64,000 nt of DNA from Bacillus sp. OxB-1 (GTDB lineage: Bacteria; Bacillota; Bacilli; Bacillales_A; Planococcaceae), in contig NZ_AP013294.1 of NCBI RefSeq assembly GCF_000829195.1, positions 3,111,001 to 3,175,000 on the forward strand. Reading direction: 5' to 3'. Numbering within the stretch: the first letter of the stretch is position 1; every line of letters begins with the position of its first letter. Made by a program: the position numbers and the translations under genes. The notes beneath the pieces were generated by a model. That model was not told the origin of the DNA and did no database searches. It worked only from the letters and a program-made list of their open reading frames with translations. Shown in pieces: positions 30,686 to 39,297 of the stretch.

Positions 30686-31660
30686 TTAGAACTCCGAGTC
30701 TTCGTCGACTGCCCTGATGCGCGTAACCAACTCGTTATCCGCTAACGGCACCCCATCAAACAGCCAATCCAAATAGGATTTATACGCCGACGCAATTTCC
30801 TCCGGTGGAAAATCCCCCCAACCGAATGGAAATGCAAGAAACGAATATTTTTTGATCAGCCCTTTTGCCAGTTCAAGCTGGGACGGGTCTTTCATTAACA
30901 TCATCTCGATTTGGCGCAATATCTCCACAGTTTGCTCGTCTTCCGTCGGCAAGTCGAGTTGCGCAGGGATGATTGTGCGCGCCGATCCGTACTTCCGAAC
31001 GGTCACTTCGCCTTCGTAGTCTGCCTGGTGAAGAAGTATGAGGGCAAATGTGATGACGAGGGGGGCCATTTCTTCCCGCTCCACCACTTCGACGAGGAAA
31101 GGGATCAGATGCGTCACCTCGGTCCCCTCCATGGAAGCCAAGGCCATCTGCTGGGCATCCCGACCCCAATGCAGGAATTCCTCTACCGAATAAGGTACCG
31201 GTGCGGGATCCGTCTCCCTTTCAGGTGGATAACGCTTCATGAGGCGCTCGTTCAATTCCCGCAAATACTGGAACTTGTTCATCAGCTCATGGGGGACCGC
31301 CCCTTCCTCGAGCAAGGCCCCGATCGTCATTTCCACCTCCTCGTATTCCTGCAATTGCATGCTGATCGTCAAATACAATTCCATCGCGTCCACATAATCG
31401 GCTGTTCCGCTATGCAGCAAGCGGCTTGCCATTTCTTTTGCCCGGGTGAAATCCTTCGTCTCATACAAGGCGACTGCGTAAGGTCCAAGAAACTCCACGG
31501 AATCCGGTTCATAAATGACGGCTTGGTCAAATGCTTCCACCGCCTTGTCGAACTGCGCCCTCTCTACGTATGTATATCCTTTTTCGACAAGCATTTCATA
31601 TGTCCCTGGAAATACGATCATATTCCCTTTTTTCCGAAGTCTCCCGTACTTCCTTCGCAT
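30686..31660 (-). CDS. ysoA: TPR-repeat protein (YsoA-like)
   Basis: About 324 residues. At least three TPR-like units can be read between residues 20 and 120 (YTYVERAQFDKAVEAFDQAV, YAVALYETKDFTRAKEMAS, YLTISMQLQEYEEVEMTIG). The C-terminal half is helical with no motif I know. The place directly upstream of tig is that of ysoA in B. subtilis, which also encodes a TPR protein; the symbol rests on position and repeat type. Start at ATG 31660 with AAGGTG upstream; ATG 31621 has a poorly spaced site. Confidence 0.72.
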   Translation of the reverse strand: MRRKYGRLRKKGNMIVFPGTYEMLVEKGYTYVERAQFDKAVEAFDQAVIYEPDSVEFLGPYAVALYETKDFTRAKEMASRLLHSGTADYVDAMELYLTISMQLQEYEEVEMTIGALLEEGAVPHELMNKFQYLRELNERLMKRYPPERETDPAPVPYSVEEFLHWGRDAQQMALASMEGTEVTHLIPFLVEVVEREEMAPLVITFALILLHQADYEGEVTVRKYGSARTIIPAQLDLPTEDEQTVEILRQIEMMLMKDPSQLELAKGLIKKYSFLAFPFGWGDFPPEEIASAYKSYLDWLFDGVPLADNELVTRIRAVDEDSEF

Positions 31661-31745
31661 CAACCCGTCACCTTCTTTCCTCCCTCCAATATAGCACAGA
31701 CATTCCTCTTTTTTAAATGAAAACCTATCCTCTTCAAAAAGGACG

Positions 31746-31784
31746 AAAAAAAAACCACTTCCCCGGAATTTTTGGGGGAAGTGG
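31746..31784 (-). terminator. Intrinsic terminator of the HAD gene
   Basis: Perfect 10-bp stem CCACTTCCCC/GGGGAAGTGG followed by nine Ts on the minus strand. Confidence 0.88.
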
Positions 31785-31856
31785 CACTTATAGAGTTCTG
31801 CAAGTTACCGAGTCGGCAGTACCTTTAAAAAGATGTCTTCTATATATTACGTGGAA

Positions 31857-32414
31857 TTACAGCAATTCGAATAGTTCGGACCAACTTGTAATCCGGGGAA
31901 TGTCCAGATGTTTGTTATAGGATTGGCTTTTCGCAAATACTTGTAACGTGCCGTCCCTTAATGTGTCGAGAACGGCGGGTTTGTCATCGAAGTAATAGTC
32001 CAGTTCCAATTTTTTGATGATATGCACCTTGTCCTCATCTTTCATTCCACAAAAAAAACGATCCGGGCGAACGGGAAATCCATTGTCCATCATCCATTCC
32101 ATCGTTCGCTCGCCATGTATTCCAGGTCTTGCCGTAATATAGTAGATTTCATGCCCTTCCCTCGCAAGCCGCTGCAAAGTTTCGACTGCATCCGGGTAAG
32201 GCGGACAAGAGGTGAAATAGATTTCTTCCATTGAATTGCCCCACATCTCACTGCCTTGTTCGGCTGTCATGCCAAAAAGCTCGTGAATCTCAACCCTCTC
32301 CAAAGCATGAAACAATTCGATCTCCACATTTTGGTTCAGCTTTTTATTGTACAGATGAAAAGCATATTCCCTCAGATTGATCAACGTATCATCGATATCA
32401 AAACCGAATCTCAT
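31857..32414 (-). CDS. HAD-family phosphatase, nucleotidase-like
   Basis: A 185-residue HAD-superfamily protein. Motif I FDIDDTL starts at residue 5 (nucleophile Asp and acid Asp), motif II is in YYITARPG, motif III Lys is in KDEDKVHIIKKL, and motif IV is YYFDDKPA. The size and the DIDDTL form resemble small 5'-nucleotidase (NT5C-like) proteins of Bacillales. Substrate unknown. AGGGTG lies just before ATG 32414. Confidence 0.75.
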   Translation of the reverse strand: MRFGFDIDDTLINLREYAFHLYNKKLNQNVEIELFHALERVEIHELFGMTAEQGSEMWGNSMEEIYFTSCPPYPDAVETLQRLAREGHEIYYITARPGIHGERTMEWMMDNGFPVRPDRFFCGMKDEDKVHIIKKLELDYYFDDKPAVLDTLRDGTLQVFAKSQSYNKHLDIPRITSWSELFELL

Positions 32415-32467
32415 TTAACACCCTCAGTTTGCTTATATGAAATGAACTAAAGAAACGAACATATCCA

Positions 32468-32745
32468 ACCGTTGCTTTCCGTTTCAGGCGGACGCTTTCC
32501 GCGGGGCGCGGGTGAGCCAATCGAACAGCGAAGGGTTCGATTTGCCGTATTTCTGCGCACTTTGCAGAAATTAAGGCATCCTACATTTCCCAACTACATG
32601 TTTTACGGGAACAAAGGCTGCTGCCAAACGCTTCGCTTTTTGGCGCAAAAGCCGTTCTCCGTAACGGCTTTTCCTGCGGGGTCTCACCATTCGCGCTTCC
32701 CCCCGCAGGAGTCGCCGCCTTCCACTCCAAGCAACTAGAGTTACC
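32468..32745. repeat. Composite intergenic repeat with a nested ~60-bp repeat
   Basis: The HAD-ribD gap (32415-32767) holds no gene. On the minus strand its outer parts read GGAAGGCGGCGACTCCTGCG near the ribD side and CCGCGGAAAGCGTCCGCC near the HAD side, a repeat form common between genes in Bacillales. Copy 4 of the dispersed ~60-bp repeat lies inside (32515-32578, AATCGAACAGCGAAGGG to ATTAAGGCA), so one element appears to have entered another. Related GC-rich sequence occurs at 53887-54014 in the IS1182-family element. Confidence 0.65.
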
Positions 32746-32767
32746 AAGTCCAAATCTTTTGTTCTTC

Positions 32768-33865
32768 CTATATAGTAGTATATTTCGGATAACCCGTGAA
32801 TTTGAAGTCTTTTCCTATTTGTGTAATCTGAAGATGTTCCAAATCCACCGCATCCCGCATCAGTTCGACGCCCGTTCCTTCTAGGAAAGTAGGGGCTTGT
32901 GCGCCGCCAACCAGTTTAGGCGCAAGATAGATTTCCACTTTGTCGACGAGCCGGTTTTCCAGGAAAGCCGCATGGATGGTGCCGCCGCCTTCAATCAAAA
33001 CCGAAGAAATGAGTTTTTCACCGAGAATCCGCACGACATCATTCGGATCCACTTGCCGGATGCCGGAAGTCGGGAAAATGGAAATGCCCCGTTTCTCTAA
33101 TTCTTTCTTCGCATCCTCGTCATATTCCTGTGCTGTGAAAATCCACGTTTCCGCCTGTCCATCGGTCACGACCTTCGCATCCAGCGGAACCCGCAACGTG
33201 GAGTCCAAAATAAGGCGGATCGGATTGCGGCCATTCGGAATTCTGGTCGTCAGTTCGGGATCATCTTCGATTACGGTCGTAACGCCGACTAAAATCGCCA
33301 TATGTTCATTGCGTAGCAGATGGACGTCCTGTCTCGCTTCGGCGGACGTGATCCACTTGCTGTCCGCCGTATGGGTGGCAATTTTTCCGTCCAATGTGCT
33401 TCCGGCTTTCATCGTAATGAAAGGCTTCTGTTCGACAATGAATTTATTGAAGACTTCATTCATCATGCGGGATTCCTCTTCCATCACCCCGACGAGCACT
33501 TCGATTCCTGCATCCTCCAATATTTTAACTCCTTTTCCGGCAACAAGCGGATTCGGGTCCAATGTAGCAATGACCGCCTTTTGGATTCCCGCTTCGACAA
33601 TGGCCTTCGCGCACGGCCCTGTCCGCCCGAAATGCGAGCACGGCTCAAGCGTGACATAAATCGTGCCGCCTTTCGCCTTGTCGCCAGCCATCTGGATCGC
33701 ATGGACTTCCGCATGGGGCTCCCCGGCTTTCAAATGCGTGCCGATCCCGACAATCCGGTTATCATTCACGATGACCGACCCGACGAGAGGATTCGGATCC
33801 GTCTGCCCTTTCATCACACGTGCATTCTCAAGAGCCAACTTCATGTAAAATTCATGGTTAGTCAT
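32768..33865 (-). CDS. ribD: Riboflavin deaminase/reductase
   Basis: Bifunctional enzyme for steps two and three of riboflavin synthesis. 365 residues: an N-terminal cytidine-deaminase-like zinc domain (HAEVHAIQ, then PCSHFGRTGPC near residues 75-85) and a C-terminal NADPH reductase domain from about 148 (KAGSTLDGKIAT, LIEGGGTIHAAFL). ATG 33865 overlaps the ribA-like gene by 8 bp. No ribE or ribH follows. Confidence 0.95.
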   Translation of the reverse strand: MTNHEFYMKLALENARVMKGQTDPNPLVGSVIVNDNRIVGIGTHLKAGEPHAEVHAIQMAGDKAKGGTIYVTLEPCSHFGRTGPCAKAIVEAGIQKAVIATLDPNPLVAGKGVKILEDAGIEVLVGVMEEESRMMNEVFNKFIVEQKPFITMKAGSTLDGKIATHTADSKWITSAEARQDVHLLRNEHMAILVGVTTVIEDDPELTTRIPNGRNPIRLILDSTLRVPLDAKVVTDGQAETWIFTAQEYDEDAKKELEKRGISIFPTSGIRQVDPNDVVRILGEKLISSVLIEGGGTIHAAFLENRLVDKVEIYLAPKLVGGAQAPTFLEGTGVELMRDAVDLEHLQITQIGKDFKFTGYPKYTTI

Positions 33866-34613
33866 TTGGGCAAGCCCCTTCTTCTCCGATATGTCCGGAA
33901 CGCAGGACTTTGGTTTGCAAATAGTTTGCGTTGAACTCCGATTTGTCGCCCCATAACGGTTCGCGTCCCGCTACCCGAAGACCGGCTTGCTGGAGCGCTT
34001 CCAGCTTCTTCGGATTATTGGTCATGAGCTTAACAGGCTTGGAGCGCAATGTTTTGAGAACACGGATGGCGTCATCGTAATTTCGGGAGTCATCGACGAA
34101 TCCGAGGCTTTCATTCGCCTCCACCGTATCGTGGCCGTTTTCCTGGAGTACATAAGCCATTGCCTTGCTGAACAAACCGATCCCCCGGCCTTCATGATCG
34201 GCTAAATAAAACAATGCACCCGTTCCGTGATCGACGATGTTTTGCATCGATTGCTTTAATTGATAGCCGCAATCGCATCTTTTACTGCCGAAGATGTCTC
34301 CTGTATGGCAAATGGAATGCATGCGGATCAGCGCATCATCCGCTTCTTGAAAGTCTCCATAGACGAGCACGCTGGACTGTTGATAGTCCGCCAAATTAGC
34401 GGTCGCCAGCTGATCGATGATTTCCTGGTAATCTTCGGTTACAAGACTATGACGCAACCAACAATACCATTGAAAAATGACCGTTTCCCCATATAGGTTC
34501 ACCGGCAGTTTGATGGGACCGACCAAATAGATGGCCCCCTCGCCCGCCTCGATCAATTGTATTTTTCCTTGTAAGACAGCAAGCGCGTTTGATTCCAGCT
34601 TCGTTTGCAGCAT
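33858..34613 (-). CDS. ribA: GTP cyclohydrolase II
   Basis: Opens GTP to the first riboflavin intermediate. The zinc and active-site segment HSICHTGDIFGSKRCDCGYQL lies near residue 100-118, GTGALFYLADHEGRGIGLFSK follows, and MTNNPKKLEAL is near 195. The 251 residues contain only the cyclohydrolase; the DHBP synthase half of fused RibBA is absent, and the first 75 residues do not resemble it. It forms a two-gene unit with ribD. I searched the upstream gap by eye for an FMN riboswitch and found none. Confidence 0.88.
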   Translation of the reverse strand: MLQTKLESNALAVLQGKIQLIEAGEGAIYLVGPIKLPVNLYGETVIFQWYCWLRHSLVTEDYQEIIDQLATANLADYQQSSVLVYGDFQEADDALIRMHSICHTGDIFGSKRCDCGYQLKQSMQNIVDHGTGALFYLADHEGRGIGLFSKAMAYVLQENGHDTVEANESLGFVDDSRNYDDAIRVLKTLRSKPVKLMTNNPKKLEALQQAGLRVAGREPLWGDKSEFNANYLQTKVLRSGHIGEEGACPND

Positions 34614-34983
34614 AAAATCATTCCTTCTATTGAAATTTATAGTGATGACGATGCCCTTTGGTTTTCATTCACAGTCACCTATGTCATTAGACTTAGAATG
34701 ACGCTTTCATGATAGCATAGGAAACTATGTTTGACGATATTTTGGTTTACTCATTAAATAAAGTCTATTTTCACACAACAACGAAACAATCCACTTCTTT
34801 ATATGTATGACTTGGACTAAGTGTTAACCACGTAGTGTTGCCTGTTTCTACAAATTTTTTGTTACTCCAATACAATTCGATAAATTTCTTAGAAGTTTCT
34901 GTTTAGTTCGGACTGGAAAAAATCGGATACAAAGTCGGGGAGACGGCCATGAAGTTTCAGTTTTGTTTATTGGTGGCAATATA
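34614..34983. other. Gene-free boundary between core and AT-rich island
   Basis: No gene, riboswitch or IS end recognised. The base composition turns AT-rich here. Only short stop-broken frames are present. Confidence 0.5.
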
Positions 34984-35022
34984 AAAAAGTCAACATTTGA
35001 TTTGAACAAAATGTTGACTTAT
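34984..35022 (-). terminator. Intrinsic terminator of the catabolic operon
   Basis: A 12-bp stem AAGTCAACATTT/AAATGTTGACTT followed on the minus strand by TTTTTTATA, about 60 bp after the last gene of the island's minus-strand run. Confidence 0.85.
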
Positions 35023-35079
35023 AAATCTAACTTCACTTACACATATAGTTCTTAAGCAACTTTAATTGAAACTCACATC

Positions 35080-36045
35080 TTATACTTTAATTAAGTTATT
35101 TGGAATCGAATTTGATAAACCTTGCAGTAAATTGGTAACAGCTAAGTCTGCCATTTTCATTCTAGTAACCACACTTGCACTCCCAATATGCGGCAGTGAT
35201 ACAACATTCGACAAGGTTAGCAAGGGGTGGTTTAGTGATACCGGTTCTTGTTCAAAAACGTCGATACCGGCACCCCAGATTTTTTTATTTTTTAAAGCTT
35301 TAAATAATGCCATCTCGTCTACGATTCCACCTCTTGCTGTATTAATAAGAATTGCACTTGCCTTCATCAGGGACAACTGATTTTCTCCTATTAAATGATG
35401 GGTCTCGGTAGTATATGGAGTCATGACACAAACAAAGTCAGATACTCCCAACAATTCATCTAATGAAACATATTTTATTTCGAGCTTTTCTTCTTTTTCA
35501 TATTTCCGTGTTCTATTATAATATACGACATTCATATCAAAGCCTTTAGCTCTTTTTACGAGAGCCTCTCCGATCTCTCCCAATCCAATAATCCCCAGAG
35601 TAGAACCATGTATGTCTTGGCCGGTCAATTGCATAGGAGACCATGTTTTCCATTCCCCCCCTTTCAAATAATCCGAAGCTTCGACCAATCTACGAGCAGT
35701 TGCCATCAGAAGAGCAAATGTTAAATCCGCTGTTGTTTCAGTTAATACCCCTGGCGTATTTGTAACCAGAATCCCTCTTTCTTTTGCGCTCATAATATCA
35801 ATATTATTAAAACCAACAGCCATATTTGCAATGATTTTCAGTTTTCGTGATTTTTCCATTAACTCTTCGTTAATATTTTCTGTTAATAAGCATAATAAAC
35901 CATCAATTTCCTGGATTTCCTTTTCTAAAACTTCGTATGGAACCGGAACATCTTCTTCCTCCCACATTCGCACCTCGCACATTTCAGTAAGTCGATTTAT
36001 AATTTCATCCGGCAACTTTCTAGTAATGTATACCTTTGGTTTCAT
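35080..36045 (-). CDS. D-2-hydroxyacid dehydrogenase (glyoxylate/hydroxypyruvate reductase type)
   Basis: 321 residues of the D-isomer 2-hydroxyacid dehydrogenase family. The NAD-binding GSTLGIIGLGEIGEALVKR is near residue 145; the catalytic Arg (INTARGGIVDE), Glu (GIDVFEQEP) and His (LPHIGSA) are all there. Members reduce glyoxylate or hydroxypyruvate to glycolate or D-glycerate. With a glycerate kinase in the divergent arm, hydroxypyruvate or tartronate semialdehyde reduction to glycerate is a fair inference. Last gene of the minus-strand run, 11 bp after the RraA-like gene. Confidence 0.88.
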   Translation of the reverse strand: MKPKVYITRKLPDEIINRLTEMCEVRMWEEEDVPVPYEVLEKEIQEIDGLLCLLTENINEELMEKSRKLKIIANMAVGFNNIDIMSAKERGILVTNTPGVLTETTADLTFALLMATARRLVEASDYLKGGEWKTWSPMQLTGQDIHGSTLGIIGLGEIGEALVKRAKGFDMNVVYYNRTRKYEKEEKLEIKYVSLDELLGVSDFVCVMTPYTTETHHLIGENQLSLMKASAILINTARGGIVDEMALFKALKNKKIWGAGIDVFEQEPVSLNHPLLTLSNVVSLPHIGSASVVTRMKMADLAVTNLLQGLSNSIPNNLIKV

Positions 36046-36056
36046 TAATAATCACC

Positions 36057-36752
36057 TCACTTAATTTCATTTGATGTCTCAAATAGCTTGCATCCTTTTT
36101 CTTCTAAAAGGTTATTCACCCATTCTCTATCCACTGTTCCTTGTTCAATAGCATTAAAGATTTCCTCTTCTTTCTTGGCCATGGCTTTTGCTTTTCTCAA
36201 TACATTATTTACTTCTTCCATCGGAATTGCGACGAGGCCATCTTCGTCTCCAATAATAAGATCTCCAGGATGGACGATCATTCCATTAAGAGAAATAGGC
36301 ACATTGATTTCGCCTGGTCCATCTTTATAAGGACCCCGGTGTGTTACACCTTTTGCATATACAGGGAAAGTATCACTTTTTATTGCTAGTGAATCACGGA
36401 TGGCTCCATTGATAACAATTCCTGCAATACCTTTTTTCTTGGCGATTCTTTGCATAATTTCCCCGATAATTGCATTGGTAGTATCACCTCCTGCATCAAC
36501 CACGATCACTTCACCCGGAATTGCCATATCAATCGCTTTATGCACCATTAGATTATCCCCTGGCCTGGTTTTAACAGTAAAAGCCGTGCCAAGCAATTTC
36601 CCCTCTTTATGGTGAGGTGTTAATTCAGTTCCCGCTGCTTGTAAACGGCACATATTATCACTAATATGTGCCGTTACTATATCTCTGAACTGTTCGACAG
36701 TAGCTAGATCGACTCGCTTCTCTACAGGAAACACTCTAAAACCTAGATCCAT
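36057..36752 (-). CDS. RraA-family protein (aldolase/decarboxylase-like)
   Basis: 231 residues. The RraA/HMG-aldolase family fold shows TRPGDNLMVHKAIDMAIPGEVIVVD, the GGDTTNAIIGEIM loop, the substrate Arg and metal Asp in INGAIRDS near 125, and GDEDGLVAIP. Metal-dependent members cleave 4-hydroxy-4-methyl-2-oxoglutarate-type acids or decarboxylate oxaloacetate; others bind RNase E, which is not relevant here. In this operon an aldol cleavage giving pyruvate or glyoxylate is plausible, but the substrate is unknown. Confidence 0.8.
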   Translation of the reverse strand: MDLGFRVFPVEKRVDLATVEQFRDIVTAHISDNMCRLQAAGTELTPHHKEGKLLGTAFTVKTRPGDNLMVHKAIDMAIPGEVIVVDAGGDTTNAIIGEIMQRIAKKKGIAGIVINGAIRDSLAIKSDTFPVYAKGVTHRGPYKDGPGEINVPISLNGMIVHPGDLIIGDEDGLVAIPMEEVNNVLRKAKAMAKKEEEIFNAIEQGTVDREWVNNLLEEKGCKLFETSNEIK

Positions 36753-36788
36753 ATAGCATTCCTCCTATATTAAAAGTATAAAATCGTC

Positions 36789-37553
36789 TTAATTGTGTCG
36801 GTAAACTGGTTTTCTTTTTTCAAAAAAAGCATTTACCGATTCTTTTATATCTTCTGTATCATGGAGCATAGCAAAATCACTCATTCCTTTTTGGAAAAAC
36901 TGATTACCGTGCTGGTAATTATTGATTGTCCTTTTTATTGTTTGAATGGCAGGGTTCGAGTAAGAAGCCAACAATCTTGCTATATACATTCCCTCAGATT
37001 CTAATTGTTTTCTATCAACCACTTTATTGGCCATACCTATTCTCCTCGCTTCAGACGCGGTTATTCTTTCTCCTGTTAAAAATAAATATGTTGCATTCGC
37101 TATACCTAATAATTGTATAAATCGTTCCATTCCACCATTACCTGGGAAGACGGCTCTGCTTACCTCTGGATATCCAAAAATGACATCGTGTGCAAACAAT
37201 CTGATATCAAAGGCACTTGCTAATTCAGCTCCCCCCCCCAAAGCATTACCTTTCACACATACAATAGATGGTTGGGGTAGATCCAAAATACTTTGCAACA
37301 TTTCATGTCCATTAATCCAAGCTTCTTTTGCTCCATTGTTATTAATTCGATTAGGAAACTCACTTAAATCTGCTCCGCAACAGAAGTGATCCCCAACAGT
37401 TTCAAATAAAACCACTCTAACCGTTTCATCGTTTGCAAGAGAATAAAAAGCTTCTTTTATATCGCTTTTTACTTTATTGGATAAAATATTTAAAGGTGGG
37501 TTATTTAATATTAAATGGGCAACTCCTTCTTGAACTGATAGATTCATATTCAT
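36789..37553 (-). CDS. Enoyl-CoA hydratase/isomerase family protein
   Basis: 254 residues of the crotonase fold. The oxyanion-hole segments are visible: CCGADLSEF near 58-66 and KGNALGGGAELASAFDIRL near 100-117. The residues of typical hydratases (Glu at GGGxE) are present: GGGAE; the second Glu position is less clear (PGNGGMERFIQLLG). It could hydrate, isomerise or hydrolyse an acyl-CoA. Overlaps the FAD oxidoreductase gene by 4 bp. Confidence 0.85.
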   Translation of the reverse strand: MNMNLSVQEGVAHLILNNPPLNILSNKVKSDIKEAFYSLANDETVRVVLFETVGDHFCCGADLSEFPNRINNNGAKEAWINGHEMLQSILDLPQPSIVCVKGNALGGGAELASAFDIRLFAHDVIFGYPEVSRAVFPGNGGMERFIQLLGIANATYLFLTGERITASEARRIGMANKVVDRKQLESEGMYIARLLASYSNPAIQTIKRTINNYQHGNQFFQKGMSDFAMLHDTEDIKESVNAFFEKRKPVYRHN

Positions 37554-39289
37554 AAATTCACTCCGCTTTTTCGGTGGTTAGGCCAGTATCGAGTCCGAAC
37601 TTCCATTTCATCATTATCTTTGATGACATAAATGCTTTTAATCCAATTTGAATCGTCTTTTTCCGGATAGTCTTCTCGGAAATGGCAGCTCCTGCTCTCG
37701 GTCCGTGTTTGTGCTGATAATACAATAGATTTTGCCGTAATCAGCATGTGTTTAAGGTCAATTGCTGTAAATACATTCTTTTTATTAATATGGAACTCTC
37801 CTATTTCAAGAGACTTTTCAAGTTTATTAATTGTTTCAAGCGCATAATTCAAACGTTCTTCATTTCGAATAACAAGACAATTTTTGTACATGGTCTCTTG
37901 GAGAGCAAGAACAGCATCATGCAATTCTTTTGTCCCAGTACTTTTCTCAATCCAATTATTTAAAGTTGTTAACACAATATCTGTCTCTTGATCATACTCT
38001 GATTTTAATATGTTCTTTCTAGAATACTTTGCTGCTGCATTACCTGTGCGATGTCCAAAAACTTGTCCTTCAGCCAATGAATTTCCCCCAGGGCGATCTG
38101 GACCACGTAACCCGCCCGCAGTTTCGCCTGCAAGAAATAAACCATCTATTATTGTCGTGCCATCTGGACTTTCAATTAACGCTCCTCCATTCATACATTG
38201 CGCTGCAAGAGCCACCTCAAAGCGATTATTATAAATATCGATTCCTTTTGATTTTAGTACTCCTTTTGTTTTTGGCATCTTTTTTTCTACAATATGTTCA
38301 GACTCGATGGGTATAATTCCCCACACACCACCACTTGGAGTGGGATTCTGCTCGATTTCTTTTTGAATGGAGGTATCTAAGTAAAAAGCTGCTGTCGAAA
38401 TAGTAAATGGGAAAACCTTCTTACTATAAACATCATCAATAGAAACCCCGGATGGCACATGTTTTTCAAGAATATTTTCTCCTTTACCATTTGTCAAAAT
38501 CGGTTTGGCTTTCCAAACAGGGCCGGAAAGGAGGGTGATTGAAGGATTTATTGATGCCGGTCCGATTTGTACAAACTCCATGTTGATCAAAGGGATTCCC
38601 AATTCGTAAGCCATTGCATATCCATTGCCTGTCATATCAGGGGTGCCAACCGCATATTTATAGATATGGTGTGCACCCCCACACGCAAGAACAATAGAAG
38701 GGGCTTTATATAAAACAATTTCGTTTGTGTCTCTAATAATACCCAACGCACCGATAATTTTTTTATTTGAATCTGTTAATAATTTAAACACCATAATGTT
38801 TTCATCAATCGTAACATTGAGCTTTTTAATTTCTTTTGAAAGTGCAACTAAAATATGACGAGCAGTAACTCCGTTAACTCTGCATGTTCTTGGGTAAGTG
38901 GCAAAATCACTCATTCCTTGAACTAATTTTCCGTTTTCTTGTTTGTCAAAATTCAACCCAATGTCGAGAAGATCTTGTATACGATCTGGTACTTCTGAAG
39001 CAAGGGTCCATGCCAATTCCGGATCAATAAATCCCCGCCCGGCGTCTAAAGTATCTTCATAATGAACCTCGGGTTGATCTCGTTCGTCTTCATGGCCAAT
39101 TGCAGCAGCGATTGCCAATAATTCAGAAAAGGCGGTAGCAGTTGAGCCGCTGCTTAACCACTTTGCTTTTACTGCCATTCGAACACTTGCCCCTGCTTGT
39201 GTTGCAGAAAGAGCTGCTCTGGCCGCAGCTCCTCCCCCTCCAACAACCAGCACATCAGATTCATAAATATAATCTATTTTCATCTTCAT
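37550..39289 (-). CDS. FAD-dependent oxidoreductase of the fumarate reductase/succinate dehydrogenase flavoprotein family
   Basis: About 579 residues. The FAD site VLVVGGGGAAARAALSATQAG is at the N-terminus, and the family signature GLRGPDRPGGNSLAEGQVFG is near 390. The region where SdhA and FrdA hold a covalent FAD histidine reads SSGSTATAFSE, closer to L-aspartate oxidase and AprA, so FAD is probably bound non-covalently. No iron-sulphur or membrane anchor subunit is next to it. It may oxidise or reduce a dicarboxylate-like intermediate. Start at ATG 39289 with AAAGG before it; ATG 39301 and ATG 39283 are alternatives. Confidence 0.8.
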   Translation of the reverse strand: MKMKIDYIYESDVLVVGGGGAAARAALSATQAGASVRMAVKAKWLSSGSTATAFSELLAIAAAIGHEDERDQPEVHYEDTLDAGRGFIDPELAWTLASEVPDRIQDLLDIGLNFDKQENGKLVQGMSDFATYPRTCRVNGVTARHILVALSKEIKKLNVTIDENIMVFKLLTDSNKKIIGALGIIRDTNEIVLYKAPSIVLACGGAHHIYKYAVGTPDMTGNGYAMAYELGIPLINMEFVQIGPASINPSITLLSGPVWKAKPILTNGKGENILEKHVPSGVSIDDVYSKKVFPFTISTAAFYLDTSIQKEIEQNPTPSGGVWGIIPIESEHIVEKKMPKTKGVLKSKGIDIYNNRFEVALAAQCMNGGALIESPDGTTIIDGLFLAGETAGGLRGPDRPGGNSLAEGQVFGHRTGNAAAKYSRKNILKSEYDQETDIVLTTLNNWIEKSTGTKELHDAVLALQETMYKNCLVIRNEERLNYALETINKLEKSLEIGEFHINKKNVFTAIDLKHMLITAKSIVLSAQTRTESRSCHFREDYPEKDDSNWIKSIYVIKDNDEMEVRTRYWPNHRKSGVNL

Positions 39290-39297
39290 ACACCCTT

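Noticed and set aside
34614..34983. FMN riboswitch before ribA-ribD
   Set aside because: None of the conserved FMN-element words was found by eye on the minus strand.
36057..36752. RNase E inhibitor RraA
   Set aside because: The fold matches, but the setting is a catabolic operon in a Bacillales-like genome, where an aldolase or decarboxylase role is more likely.
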